Shown piece by piece: positions 25,987-37,549 of a stretch of DNA of 64,000 nucleotides. A program made the position numbers and the translations under genes. Source of the stretch: Hsuehochloa calcarea. Taxonomy: Eukaryota > Streptophyta > Magnoliopsida > Poales > Poaceae. Below the pieces are notes generated by a model. The model saw only the letters and a list, made by a program, of their open reading frames with translations. It did not search any database and was not told the origin of the DNA. The DNA is taken from assembly GCA_036346395.1 (NCBI GenBank), contig CM070615.1, positions 21,633,282 through 21,697,281 on the forward strand, read 5' to 3'. Position 1 is the stretch's first letter, and every line of letters starts with the position of its first letter.

Positions 25987-26159
25987 TGACCCCAGAGGTG
26001 ACTCCACTATGCGCGCTTCTCCTCTGCTCACGCCATTGCCTAACTCAGATGCGCACTCCGACCCGAGGAAGGAGACGACTCATCCACCGTCGGATTGAAA
26101 TCGAATGGTTCAAATCGAACGGGGTGATTATAACGATTCGAACGCTCACTCAATCCTGA

Positions 26160-26340
26160 ATCGTTGATTTGGATCCTACGGTTCACGTTGCGCGAGGCGT
26201 TCGGACGGTCCGAACGTTCACGCGATCGTGGGCCCTTGATTTAGAATACAACGGTTCAAATGGATCGGCGCGCTCGGATGGTCCGAACGTTCACGCGATC
26301 GTGGGCCGTTCGATGCCGATCCAACGGCTCACAACGCTCG
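26160..26340. repeat. palindrome array of B LTR, second part of solo LTR 2
   Basis: It contains a perfect 19-bp palindrome at 26198-26216 (arms CGTTCGGAC and GTCCGAACG around one base), plus blocks of GATTTGGATCCTACGG type. Confidence 0.85.
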
Positions 26341-28043
26341 CGCCAAAGCGACCGAGGCGGTGCAGTTAGTTGACTGGGCCGAGTCAAGTGGCTCGAGCCC
26401 GAGTCTGGTTCGAACCCACTGAACAGTGAAAATCAGTTAGGGTTTGAATTTAAACAACTAATTTTTTAGGAATTGTTTAAGGTACCAAACCAGCTCCAAA
26501 AATTATGAAATTTTAACTGGAGGTTGCTGACTGCAGAAGGAACCTCCCATAAAATTTTTAGAGATTTTTATGTAGTGCATTTTTCTCCAGAAATTCCAGA
26601 AGGTGAGAAATAGGGTTTGACCAAGATTTGACTTGCCTCCCAAAATTATCAAATAATTTCTAAAAATCATGAGATAATTCAGAGGTGTTACCAAGTCTCC
26701 CTAGAACTCAAGAAAAATATTTCCATGGGTTTGGGACAAGATCTTTGCCAAGGAGGTTTTTGATTGGAGTCAATTGAGGATTTCGATTTTGATTTCCATA
26801 ATTCCTTTACTAGAATTACAGAAATAGCCAAAGACTTCAAGATGCAAGAAAAGTTTTAATTTCTTCTTATTTTCTTACATTTGAAACACAAATCCACATT
26901 TGGGATGTTACAGTCTTCCAACACATCTTTTGTGGGAAATTTTATTAGCTTTCCATATTGATACAGATCACAAATTTTGGATAAACCATTCAAAAGATAC
27001 AGATTTTACTTTTACTGCTGTTCTTTCAAATCGTCAGGTTCTAACTTTAAGTTTTCAATTGTAGATTAGATCATGTTAATGGCAGAATTAGAGAATCTCG
27101 CCAACTAGGTTATTGTAGATAATTTTATTATATTTCCATAGAGTCCAGGATCACTTAATTTGGAGTTGGGGATCTCGAGTTATGAATTTTGCATTGTTGC
27201 GATTCTAAGTTTCTGTCGGGATTCTGACAGATCGTAGCAATTGGTCAATAGGAGTTAGATAATGAATTGTTTAGAGGATTGGATAACACTAACGTTGTAG
27301 ATATTTTCGTGGGCTTTCCAGAGAGATAAGGATCATATTTTTTGGAGGTCTGTACTAGAAGTTACATAAGTTTGAGTTTCGCTGTCCAGAACCTCTGACG
27401 AGATTTAATAGGTAGCTTAACCTATTTAGTAGGGGCAGAAGAACACAGAATCTGGGAACCTTGCCAACAAGGTTTTTGTGGGAAAATTTGTAAGCTTTCC
27501 AGGGGATTAAAGATTACTAAATTTGGTTAAACCTACAGAAATTTATGATTTTTAGAAGGGGATTGTCCCATTCTAGGACAGTTTGCTGTTTATGGGAGTT
27601 GATATTTTGGGCTGCGTTTGGGAGCGTAGCTTGTCCATAATTGTTTCTAGCAATGTCTTATCCCGAATTGCTCTTTTACTAGAATTGTTAAAATGTTTAG
27701 GCGGTGGTGGGGTTCCAGGGGCAGCACCCTTTTCACTTCATCAAACTTCGCACGGTTGAGGCAAGTACACATAGTAATGATTGACTTGGTTTGCATCCTT
27801 CACAATATACACTATAGTTTACTCATGAGGATTTCTACTATGCTATTGATGTTGATTATCATGCTCTCATGATGTATTGATATTGTAACATTCAAATTGC
27901 ATCTTGTCATTCATTCTTGAACCTTAGACTACATGGTAGCCAAGAGTTGTTCTTTTGATATCCCCGTCATGTATTGAACGAGCATGGGTCCCCGCACTCG
28001 TGGAGTGTGGGCTTGAGGTCCCTGTCCCTAAGGGCATAAGCTT

Positions 28044-28070
28044 GAGTATGCATCGACGGATGCACTACTC
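28044..28070 (+). other. stem-loop in LTR E equivalent to that of H/A/F
   Basis: GAGTATGCATC pairs with GATGCACTACTC with one bulge around a GACG-like loop, followed by AGCATTACCG. Position and following bases match the stem-loops at 49092 and 58767, but the arms have a different sequence. Confidence 0.65.
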
Positions 28071-28220
28071 AGCATTACCGTTAATTGCAAAGAAGAGAGA
28101 TGAAGTATTTTTATCATATGCATTGCATTCAATCATAAGTGGATGATTTTTGGTTACTTACATATGCTATTGTGAAGACTTGTTATCTTCATTGGCTATT
28201 CTTGGTACACTGTTTATTAT

Positions 28221-28286
28221 CCATGCCGTACTTTGCTGAGTCATGGACTCACACCATGCCGTACTTTGCTGTGTCATGGACTCACG
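28221..28286. repeat. 33-bp tandem duplication in LTR E
   Basis: 28221-28253 and 28254-28286 (CCATGCCGTACTTTGCTG...) differ at two positions. The unit carries the GTCATGGACTCAC motif that the other LTRs of this group have once (for example near 49319 and 58966). Confidence 0.9.
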
Positions 28287-28787
28287 CTTGTTTGTTATTG
28301 TTCTTTTAGGTACCTGTTGCGCGGTCGACATGCATGGGGATGAGCTAGTGAGTTGATTAGTCGCACACTTCCACGAACATACATGAAAGAATAAATTGGA
28401 CTATGTTTGCTTAATATTTGAGTAACCACTAGATTGTTTTATTGGATATGCATATTGCTTTTGAAATTTTGTAATGGAGTTAATTACGGTATTTTCATTG
28501 AAGTCGTTTATGCTTACGATTGAGATGGATGTTTAAGCTCATTGTTAATAATATTGTTAATCGACACGATTCTTGGTTTGGTTAACTAGACGAAGGAGAT
28601 GCTGTCGAAATTTAGTGTAATGACTGAAGTTTTAAAATTGTAATCTGAGGTTTTGACTACTTTCTTGTTGTATTAGTAATATTCAGGCTTGTGCTGGGCT
28701 GGGGTGTTACACCTGCTTCCATTAGTAGATTGTCTTCCGTTACCTACTGCTTTTCCCTCGCATCTATTAGCCTTTGTCAACCAGCAG

Positions 28788-29087
28788 ATGGAGAGCTCCA
28801 GCAAAGGTAACCCTGTCAGTAATATGGAGACAGTCTATGCCAGCTCAGATCTTGTCAATTCCAGTGAACAATTTTTAGTACCAGGAGTAGCAGATCCAGT
28901 CATGAGACAATTTTTGGCCGCTCAGACTCAATTCATGAACACGATGATGCAGAACTTGAATGACATGATGACACAGCAGAATCAGACCACCACTACTTTA
29001 ATCAATTTGATGAATCAGAATAATCAAGCAAGTCGTCGTACCAACGCCAGTGTCAGTTCGGACTGGTCGAAGGTTCCTTCGTTGTGA
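28788..29087 (+). pseudogene. gag N-terminal fragment of element D
   Basis: The reading frame starts MESSSKGNPVSNMETV at 28788. It includes a helical Met/Gln/Asn-rich stretch near residues 43-80 (TQFMNTMMQNLNDMMTQQNQ), typical in composition of the N-terminal part of plant Ty3/gypsy gag. About 89 codons belong to D; the frame then enters B-LTR sequence at about 29053 and stops at 29087. There is no zinc knuckle because everything downstream is lost. It belongs to D by the split tandem repeat shared with 19860-19904. Confidence 0.6.
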
Positions 29088-30048
29088 GCCGTCCATCTCT
29101 AGATCAACGGCCCACATCTATTTGAACGTTCGGACCGTCCGAACATTTCCATCCGCGTGGACCGTTGGATCTAAATCCAACGGTGGGGTTTGTGAGCCGC
29201 TTGAGCGCGCATTGTTCCGTGGACTTGGACCGTTGGATTCAAGATCAACGATCCAAGTCCGTCCACGTCGTTTTAATTTTGGATTTTCCCGAGGAGGATT
29301 ATTGCTTAACTGAAAAATGCAATTGACTTGTAAAATGCATAACTCTTTCATTTTAATTCCTTTTCGGTTGATTCAAATTTTGTTAGTTATGTTTTTAACT
29401 AAAATTTAATCTAAAAATGGTTCTAACCTCGTTATAGCTCCAGAAATTTTTGCGAAGATTTTAGTTGCAATGAATAGTAGCATTTGTGATTTATGAGGCT
29501 GAGCAAACTTGTTTTGCTCATATCTTTTGCATTAAGAATCCAAATCAATTGGTTCTTATTGATAAATTCCTTATAAAACATGATCTTGCTACTGTAAAAT
29601 TTTCAAAGCATTCGGAGAAAGTTTGATGTTTAGTCTTTTTCGTATTCGTCGTTCTTATCGATTCTTTTTCGCTCTTTCGTTAGGTTCCAACGATTGTGCT
29701 AACCACGAGAGTGACCCTTAGCAACAGTTTGAGCAGCAGCAACCAGGCAAGCAGTTTGATCATATTAATCCCAGTATTTTTTAAGTCTAATATATTGTTT
29801 GCAACTTGTATGTATGCATTGCTATGTTGTGTTAAATTATGATTAGTGGATTCTATAGTTGCATAATTTGTATGAATTGATTATCCTCTACTACCATGAG
29901 CCTAGGTTATTTGCTGTGATTTCAGTTCGATGGATGGGCTCTTGTCACTTAGTAGATTGCGATTTGAAATTGCTCAGAAATGTTTAGTTTCTATAGTAAT
30001 GGGCGATCATCGATTTAGTCGATGGTCTTGATTACACAAATCTAATTG
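29053..30048 (+). mobile_element. truncated 5' LTR fragment of the coding B element
   Basis: It aligns with 54160-55142 of the B 3' LTR with high similarity, in the same orientation. The left part (more than 1.5 kb), the right part (about 1.4 kb) and the primer site are all missing. The left break falls in GTTCGGAC, a piece of the B palindrome. It contains a 23-bp palindrome at 29125-29147 with one C-to-T-type change, and the hairpin at 30005-30027. Confidence 0.85.
30005..30027 (+). other. hairpin in B 5' LTR fragment
   Basis: GATCATCGA and TCGATGGTC around the loop TTTAG, with one G-T pair. It is identical to 55110-55132. Confidence 0.7.
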
Positions 30049-30600
30049 TTTACCTCTCCTTTCTTCAAAGATAGTTGTTATCGTTTAATTGGGTTTTGGG
30101 AACTAATGAGTTTGGCAAATTGAAGTGTTGGCGGCCCTCTACAAGGTTTTGAAGTTTCTGGAATGGATAATTTCGACTGGAAGCTTGGATGCAAAACCTG
30201 GACAGCGATATTTCAATTTTCGGACAGCAAGAAGTTCTAAACAGGGTAGAAAATGAGAGGTTAATCAACTAAAACTTGTGGGAATAGAAGGGTAAGATGT
30301 GATACTAGTCAGCTATGTATCTAACTCTATTTTTGCTGATTTAACCTTGCTCTTTAGTAGTATTAGATCTTACGTTATATTCTGATTTTATCTTCTCAAT
30401 CAATTACTCGTTCATTCAATACGGGTTGGTTGCATTGGGAAGATGAGCTTTGGTTTGGTTATTCCTTGATGTTTTTGGAGTCTTTTTATAAGCCTTTTTA
30501 AGTTTATCTGCTTGCTGTTTTTGGCTTTCGATTAGGGTGATATTCCATTCCCCTAGTCGTTAGCTTTTTATTTTCTTTCGGCTTGGTTTTTCGAGTCTAG
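30049..30600. other. unassigned sequence between B LTR fragment and pol
   Basis: About 550 bp that does not match the B LTR and shows no convincing reading frame. It replaces the end of the LTR, the primer site, gag and most of protease. It may be filler from another repeat or heavily decayed gag. I recognise nothing in it. Confidence 0.4.
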
Positions 30601-30860
30601 ATGTAATTATTAGCATGGATTGGTTGTCTCAGCACAAGGGACAAATCGATTGCTCCAAGAAGTGTGTCTCTCTATCTAGTCCTTCCGGAGAGCAGGCTCG
30701 CTTTTCGCCGAAGCTGCAAGGTCCGCATCTCTTCGCGCTGGAAGCGAAGCCCGCTCTAGATATTAGTGAAGTCCCGACAGTGTGTGACTTCATTGATGTC
30801 TTTCTTGAAGATCTTCCAGGGATGCCACCAGTTCGTGATCTCGAGTTTGTCATTGAGTTG
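30601..30860 (+). pseudogene. B pol: protease end and RT N-terminus
   Basis: The frame includes MDWLSQHKG (the end of a gypsy aspartic protease, where G-M-D-W-L is typical) and then the linker into RT, with residues LEDLPGMPPVRDLEFVIEL just before the break. At 30860 the frame is cut by the Sirevirus solo LTR and resumes with [14 protein letters not shown] at 32762. The upstream protease active site (D-S/T-G) is missing. Confidence 0.85.
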
Positions 30861-32756
30861 TGTAGGACCGGAAAGGCGACTAGGGGGGGTGAATAGGCGC
30901 TTTCACAACTTTCTCACCTAAATCAAATTCAACACGAACTTTACTCCTTTAGCTATGAAAGCTAAGAAGATCAGTAAGCACACAACGGAAGCCTTGTGCT
31001 GAATTCGATAACCCCCGACAACCACACGACACAAATGTGGAGACTTAAACTCAAAGGGTTGATCTGGGCACAGGCGGTCAGACCGGCTACCACGAGCGGT
31101 CGGACCAACGTTCAACCAGCGGTCGGACCGGCAACTAATCGGCGGTCGGACGGTGGGCAACAGTTCGACCCGCGAGCAATGATCTGAATATCTGGCGGTC
31201 GGACCGCCGTTATAAAACCGTTAGGCAGTGCAGTCCGATCTTGAAAAATGAACCCAAATCCAAAACGAAATTTGATCCAACTTTTGATTCAACCAATGAA
31301 ACTTGACCAAATTTGAGCACACCTCCTAATGATATTAGAGACCTATTTCTAGCGGCGATCCTTGGATCCACTTCGCAGAATTGATCTCTCAAGGATTAAA
31401 CAAAGAAGTGCACAAACCCTAGAAATATGAAAAACTTTGATTCAAGACTTGCTAGTGGGGATTGATGGTCTAGATGATTCTAGGAGTACTCCCACACACC
31501 AAAGCAAGACAAAGAGGGTCAAAAGACCAAGTAAAAATCCTTGAATCAAGGAAGCACCAAATTCATTCAAATGAGAGAAGAACACAAAAGGGGAGACAAA
31601 AGATCTCACAAGCAAGCATCACAAGATTGATTGATCTCACAAGATGCTTACAAAGCCACTCCAACAAGGAGGACAAGAGCTCACCCAAGGAGCATACAAT
31701 CTCTCCCTCTCTTCCTCTCCAAACCCTAACCCTAGAAAAGTAAAGGGGCAAACCAAATGGAAGCTTCAAGGGGGTTTTGCATCTCCCCCCTTCTATTTAT
31801 AGGAGAGGACTAGGGTTCCACTTTTTGGGACCCACACACACATGGGACCCACACACTAATCTGTTGAAGCAATCGCCTGCTTCACCACGTGTAGGTTGAT
31901 CAGTGGTTCTCATCGACGCCAAGCCTCTCTTGTCCGAATCCCATCGGAATCTCTCAGAGACTTGCACCGATATCCGCACCGCCTGATCCAACCAGCTGTA
32001 CCGAACCACCCGTTCGATCCATCTTGTCCATCCTGCACCATGCTTGTGTCACATGACCTCACCCGGTATCCCTGATCGTTCTGGACCTCAGCTCTCCAAG
32101 CGTAGTCCCGATCCACTCACCGTTGACGTCGTTGACCTGCAAGCCACCTGCACAGCAATAGACAAACAAACCGTTTCCGGGAACAAGTTCTTCACAACTT
32201 GACCCACGTTAGCTCCGCAATGCAATATACATCAATAAAGCATTGATAACTAACCATTAAACACAATCAACATGCATCAATGCGAACTTGGCAAACCTCC
32301 AAGTCACTGCCGGTCTGACCGCCCCACAAGGCCGGTCCGACCGATATCAGGCCGGTCGGACCGCTCCCACAACGGCGGTCGGACCGGTCAAAAAGACTTA
32401 GCCAAAAATCTAGCTTGAAAATCCGAAACCTTCTGGAATTTTCAACTCAATAGAACTTTTGACTGGGAGCTCCAAAAATGATGAAACCACATCCAGGAGA
32501 CTCCCCTCACCTGCCTACACAACCTATTTTTGGATTAGCCCCAAAATCCATTTTTAGGTCAGGGCGGTCCGACCGGCCACCACTGCCGGTCCGACCGTCC
32601 CACGGTCGGACTGACCGCCCCACACCACCGGTCAAACCGCCTGTGGTCTGACAGCAAGAAGCAAACCCCGAAAACGCGAGATTTTGCAAACCAACAAAGC
32701 CATTGCCAATTGACTCATCATCCTGAGATCGTGCACATATCCTCACGATATCCACA
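30861..32756 (-). mobile_element. Sirevirus-like solo LTR (1896 bp), TSD AGTTG
   Basis: On the plus strand it runs TGTAGGACCGGAAAGG...CGATATCCACA, the reverse complement of the LTRs at 37550-39444 and 52238-54133, with nearly equal length. AGTTG flanks it at 30856-30860 and 32757-32761. It lies within the RT coding region of the B element and so inactivates it. It carries the palindrome-rich segments (31061-31205, 32310-32395, 32560-32650) characteristic of this LTR. Confidence 0.97.
31794..31801 (-). promoter_or_regulatory. TATA box of Sirevirus solo LTR
   Basis: TATAAATA on the minus strand, in the same context (CTCTCC before, GAAGGGGGGAGATG after) as 38493 and 53184. Confidence 0.6.
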
Positions 32757-32761
32757 AGTTG

Positions 32762-34227
32762 GTTCCCGGTACCGCCCCGATCTCAAAGAGGCCTTATCGG
32801 ATGCCACCGAACGAGTTGGTGGAGTTGAAGAAGCAACTTAATGAGCTACAAGATAAGGGTTTCATCCGCCCTAGCTCATCTCCATGGGGTTGTCCAGCAA
32901 TCTTCGTAAAGAAGAAGGACCATACTTTGCGCATGTGCGTTGATTACCGTCAAGCAATGAAGTAACGGTAAAGAACAAGTATCCATTGCCCCGTATCGAC
33001 GATCTCTTTGATCAATTAAGTGGAGCTCAAGTTTTCTCCAAGATTGATTTGAGACTGAGATTTCATCAAGTTCGGATACGACCTGAGGATATTATAAAGA
33101 CGGCTTTCTCTACTCGCTACGACTTGTATGAGTACACCGTCATGACGTTCGGCTTAACCAATACTCCTGCCTTGTTCATGAATCTCATGAATTCGGTATT
33201 CATGGAGTATTTGGATAAGTTTGTCGTGGTCTTCATCGATGATATTCTTCTCTACTCCAAGAATGATGAGGAACACAATGAGCATCTGAGACTTGTATTA
33301 GGTAAGCTTCGTGAGCACCAGCTGTATGCGAAGTTCAGCAAGTGCGCATTCTGGTTGAAGGAAGTGGCTTTCTTGGGCCATGTTCTCTCAGCAGGAGATG
33401 TAGCCGTTGATCCTACCAAGGTCAGCGATGTTCTTTCATGGAGTCGGTGACTTGATGCGGCGCGGAGTTTTCTTGGTTTAGCGGGATACTATCGTCGCTT
33501 TATCGAGAACTTCTCCAAGATCGCGAAGCCGATGACGGAGTTGCTCAAGAAGGACAAGAAGTTCTTATGGTCCGATGCTTGTCAGGAAAGCTTCTAAGTA
33601 CTCAAGAAGCGTTTGACCACCGCTCCCGTCCTCGTTCTTCCCGATATCCATTGAAGCTTCGACATCTTTTGCGATGCTTCTCGTCGAGGACTCGGTTGTG
33701 TCCTTATGCAAGAAGGCAAGGTAGTGGCCTATACATCAAGGCAATTGAGGTCTCATGAACTCAACTGTCCTACCCATGACTTGGAGTTAGCTGCTGTGAT
33801 TCATGCACTTAAGATTTGGCGACATTACCTAATCGATAATCGTTGTGAAGTGTATTCGGATCACAGAAGCTTAAAGTAGTTGTTCACCCAACCAGATCTG
33901 AACCTCAGGCAAAGAAGATGGTTGGAGTTGATCAAAGACTATGATATGGGTATTCACTACCATCCGGGCAAGGCTAATGTCGTTGCCGATGCGCTTAGTC
34001 GCAAAGCGCATTGCAATGCCTTGTTGCTCAAGGAGCTTCAACCCACCCTTCTGGAGGAGTTCCAGCGTCTCAACTTGGGTTTAGTTGAGCCTGGTTCCCT
34101 CGCTGCCTTGGTTGTGCAACCAACCTTGGTGGATCGGATTAAGATCACTCAGCAATCGGATGTTGGAGTAAACCGCATCAAGGAAAATGTCAAGAGACGG
34201 AACAGCCAAGTGCTTTTCGGAGGATGA
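32762..34227 (+). pseudogene. B pol: reverse transcriptase and RNase H (decayed)
   Basis: Ty3/gypsy [16 protein letters not shown], then [12 protein letters not shown] and [30 protein letters not shown] (catalytic Asp) and [12 protein letters not shown] (the catalytic Asp pair). RNase H follows with [31 protein letters not shown] and the [16 protein letters not shown] tail. A frameshift lies near 32965. In the following frame there are stops at 33448, 33595, about 33658 and 33877. Conserved residues remain around the stops, so decay is fairly recent in structure. The enzyme would copy the element RNA into cDNA in virus-like particles, but this copy cannot. Confidence 0.9.
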
Positions 34228-35389
34228 GCATGGTGTTGTGAGGTTCGGACAACGCCTTGTGGTTCCAAAGGACATGGAATTGCAGAATTTGATCCTCCAC
34301 GAAGCCCATGATTCGCCTTTGTCTATTCATCCCGGGGCCACAAAGATGTATCAAGATCTCCGCCAGAGATTTTGGTGGACCCGAATGAAGAGGGAAATTG
34401 CGAAGTTCGTTGCCGAGTGTGACGTGTGTCGTCGTGTCAAGGCTGAGCATCAGCGTCTAGCAGGACTGCTTCAGTCTTTGCCTATTCCCGAATGGAAGTG
34501 GGATTCCGTCGGCATGGACTTTATCACCGGTCTGCCCCGAACATCCAAGGGCAAGGATTCCATCTGGGTTGTCATCGATCGATTGACGAAGGTAGCCCAT
34601 TTTCTGCCAGTACGGACAAATCTCAGCGTGAGTCTACTGGCGGACCTATATATTTCCCGCATCGTCTGCTTGCATAGGGTGCCGAAGACGATCGTTTCAG
34701 ATCACGGTGCGCTTTTCACCGCTAGGATTTGGAAGTGTTTGCAAGAGGCTATGGGAACCTGTCTTACCTTTAGCACAGCATACCACCCCCAAACTGATGT
34801 TCAGACTGAAAGGGTCAACCAAGTGTTGGAGGACATGCTCCGTGCTTGTGTTCTTTCCTATGGAAAGAATTGGGAGAAGTGCTGGCCATTTGCCGAGTTC
34901 TCCTACAACAACAGCTTTCAAGCCAGTCTCGGTATGGCACCTTTCGAGGCTTTATACGGAAGAAAGTGTAGAACCTTGTTGAATTGGTCTGAGACCGGTG
35001 AAAGACCTTTCTTTGGCCCGGACTCGATCCATGAGGCCGAGAGCCAAGTCCAGCTTATTCGTAATCGTTTACGCACAGCTCAATTCAGGCAAAAGAGCTA
35101 TGCGGATCGCCGTCGTCGTGAGTTGAGTTTTGAGCCTAATAACTTTGTTTATCTCAAAGTCTCTCCTTTGAAGGGCTATCAACGTTTCGGCATCAAGGGC
35201 AAGTTAGCTCATCGATATGTCGGTCCCTACCGTATTATCGAGAAGAAGGGAGTTATTGCCTATAAGTTGGATTTGTCAGCTGCACTTGAGGGGGTACATA
35301 ATATTTTCCATGTGTCCCAGCTAAAGAATGCCTCCGTGTTCCAACTGAGGAAGCTCTGTTGGGAACTCTCGATGTCCAAGAGGATTTGA
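34187..35389 (+). CDS. B pol: integrase domain, open for 400 codons
   Basis: The longest open frame in the window. The zinc-binding HHCC region has H41 and H48, then C78 and C81 (ECDVCRRVK). The catalytic core shows D111 ([10 protein letters not shown]), D172 (VSDHGALF) and E208 ([11 protein letters not shown]); D172 and E208 are separated by exactly 35 residues, the canonical D,D35E spacing. The C-terminal part contains [18 protein letters not shown] and [13 protein letters not shown]. It begins after a frameshift from the RNase H frame near 34190, so the nominal ATG is not a natural start; integrase is normally cut from a polyprotein. It stops before the chromodomain-like tail. Confidence 0.85.
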   Translation: MSRDGTAKCFSEDEHGVVRFGQRLVVPKDMELQNLILHEAHDSPLSIHPGATKMYQDLRQRFWWTRMKREIAKFVAECDVCRRVKAEHQRLAGLLQSLPIPEWKWDSVGMDFITGLPRTSKGKDSIWVVIDRLTKVAHFLPVRTNLSVSLLADLYISRIVCLHRVPKTIVSDHGALFTARIWKCLQEAMGTCLTFSTAYHPQTDVQTERVNQVLEDMLRACVLSYGKNWEKCWPFAEFSYNNSFQASLGMAPFEALYGRKCRTLLNWSETGERPFFGPDSIHEAESQVQLIRNRLRTAQFRQKSYADRRRRELSFEPNNFVYLKVSPLKGYQRFGIKGKLAHRYVGPYRIIEKKGVIAYKLDLSAALEGVHNIFHVSQLKNASVFQLRKLCWELSMSKRI

Positions 35390-35570
35390 CCTATCGCGAG
35401 CACCCTGTTCGCATACTCGATGAGGCTGAACGAAGAACTAGGAATAGAACCATCAGATTCCTTAAAGTTCAGTGATCGAACCATTCTGAGGATGAGGCTA
35501 CTTGGGAAAGGGAAGATCGTCTCCGTGCAGACTATCCATCTTTCTTTACAGAGTGAGCCAAATCTCGGGA
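35390..35570 (+). pseudogene. B pol: chromodomain-like tail
   Basis: In another frame this reads EHPVRILDEAERRTRN, then IRFLKVQ, a stop where Trp is expected, then EDEATWEREDRLRADYP. This is the usual C-terminal motif (VxILD...W...EATWE) of plant chromoviruses of the Tekay/Del group. In this family the module is thought to bias integration toward heterochromatin. The TGA is explained by one G-to-A change from TGG. Confidence 0.8.
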
Positions 35571-35581
35571 CGAGATTTTCG

Positions 35582-35597
35582 TAAGGAGGGGAGGTTT
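35582..35597 (+). promoter_or_regulatory. polypurine tract of B
   Basis: AAGGAGGGGAGG followed by TTT, immediately upstream of the TGTAACATCCC start of the 3' LTR. It primes plus-strand cDNA synthesis. Confidence 0.85.
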
Positions 35598-37549
35598 TGT
35601 AACATCCCAAATGTGGATTTGTATTTCCAATGTATAAAAAAGAGGAGAAATTAAAAAATTTCTCACACCTGGATATTTTTTATCAGTTCCATGATTCTTG
35701 TACAGGGATTGTGGAAAAATCAAAATCAAAATCAAAATCCTCAATTGACTCCAATCAAAAACCTCCTTGGCAAAAATCTTATGCCAAACCTCTGTGAATA
35801 TTTTTCCCGAGTTCTAGGGAGGCTTGGTAATACCTCTGAATTATTTCATGATTTTTAGAAATTATTTGATAATTTTGGAGGCAAGTCAAACCAAGTCAAA
35901 GCTTGGTCTAACCCTAACTCCAACCTTCTGGAATTTCTGGAGAAAGAATGCAATGCATGAAAATCTCTGGAAATTTTATGTAAGGTTAATCCTTAAGTCA
36001 GCAACCTCCAGTTAAAATTTCATAATTTTTGGAGCTGGTTTGCTACCTTAAGAAAATCCTCCAAAATCAACTGTTAATTCAAACCCTAGCTGGTTTTCAC
36101 TGTTCCTTGGGTTCGAGTCAGACTCGGGCTCGAGCCTCTTGACTTGGTTCAATCAACTAACTGCACCGCCACGGTCGATCAAGCGCGAGCGTTGTGGATC
36201 GTTGGATCGGCATCGAAAGGCCCACGATCGCGTAAACGTTCGGACCATCCGAACGCGTCGATCCATGTGTACCGTAGGATTCTAGATCGATGGCTCAGAT
36301 TCGCGTGAACGTTCGGACCGTCTGAACGCCTCGCACGGTGTGAGCCGTAGGATCCAGATCAACGGCCTGGATCGAGTGAAGTACGGACCGTTCCAATCGT
36401 CCCTTCTCATTTGAACCGTTCGATTTTGATCCAACGGTGGCCGCGTCGTCTCCTTCCTCGCATCTGAGCAAGCGTGCGGTTGAGTCAAAGTCATGGCGTG
36501 CGCAGAACTGGAGCAGCGTTGGGTCACATCGATGACCACCTTTAAACGGCTCCTTCTGCTGGCATTAATTGCCCGTCGTGCACCGCCCTCAAACGTCCAT
36601 TGCTCAACTGCTCCAATCGCTCTCAAGTGCTCCCATGGCAGGTTTGACCCGAGAGGGTTTATGGTCGTTGCTCTCTGCCATCTCTGCTATTTAAGCTCCA
36701 TTGCTTCCCCTTTAGTTTCCTTTAGCATTTACGCAACTCCAGCTAGCACCTCAGTGTTTGTTTGAGCTGCATTCAACCGAAATCATTTCGGCCGCCATTG
36801 CCGAGCTTCAAGCTCACGGTAAAGGTGGTACCACAGTGGCTCTCCCTCTCCATTTCTTACTCCCTCTGCTCCCTCTTTAATCACTTGAGCTTAACCCTCG
36901 CTCAATTTTGCTTATCTTCCTCAGGGCTTGGCTGAACTGGAGATTCCCCAATTTTCGGCCGAAAGCACCGCATTCGTCGCCAGAGCATCTCCAACCTCCT
37001 CCATGCCTCTCCAGTGCTAAGGTAGCTCCACTTTAGTCCCTAGTTGCTTGGCACTTGCTTACTTGGACCGCAGCAGAGCTTCTTTGCATTTTTCATTTTC
37101 GACCGTTTTTTGTCACCTCTGTAAACTCCGGCTTACCGGCGTTCTAGACCGCCGTAGCCGCGGTGAGTGGTCCCATTGTGTGCGCAAGGTTATTACGGAC
37201 CAATTTTGGACCTTAGCTAGTGCCGCTGTGACCAGAGTCGCCGGCGGTGAGCCTCCTTTCGCCGTCGAGTTTTGTCAGTTGAACTGGGCGCGAGCATTTT
37301 GAACGTGGTTCGCTGTGGACCGTCGATCTTTAGATCAATGGCCCACGATCGCGTGAACGTTCGGACCATCCGAACGCGGTGATCCATGTGTACCGTAGGA
37401 TTTTAGATCAACGGCTCGGATTCGAGTGAACGTTCGGACCATCCGAACGTCTCGATCCACATGGACCGTTGGATCTAAATCCAAAAGGTGAACGTATGAG
37501 CCGCACGGGCGCGTTGTGCTCTGCGCGCGTGGGCCATCGGATTTCCGAT

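Larger units (their letters stand above)
20505..26912 (-). mobile_element. family-B solo LTR 2 (4.22 kb net), TSD GTCTT
   Basis: It has the same ends as B solo LTR 1 in minus orientation (TGTGAGACCCCGG at 20505; ...TTTGGGATGTTACA at 26912). GTCTT flanks it at 20500-20504 and 26913-26917. It is itself split by the solo LTR at 23806-25986. Its landmarks run in the same order as in solo LTR 1, so it is a second, independent insertion of the same family, not a duplication of the first. Confidence 0.95.
19905..28711 (+). mobile_element. solo LTR E (2.39 kb net), TSD CCTGC, hosting nested solo LTRs
   Basis: It begins AGTAATACCCCGATTG at 19905 (probably a TG start altered to AG) and ends GGCTGGGGTGTTACA at 28711. 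CCTGC flanks it at 19900-19904 and 28712-28716. Without the B solo LTR inside it, its length is about 2.4 kb, similar to the LTR of element A, whose last bases (GGGCTGGGGTGTTACA) it shares. It is inserted in the internal region of D. Confidence 0.9.
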
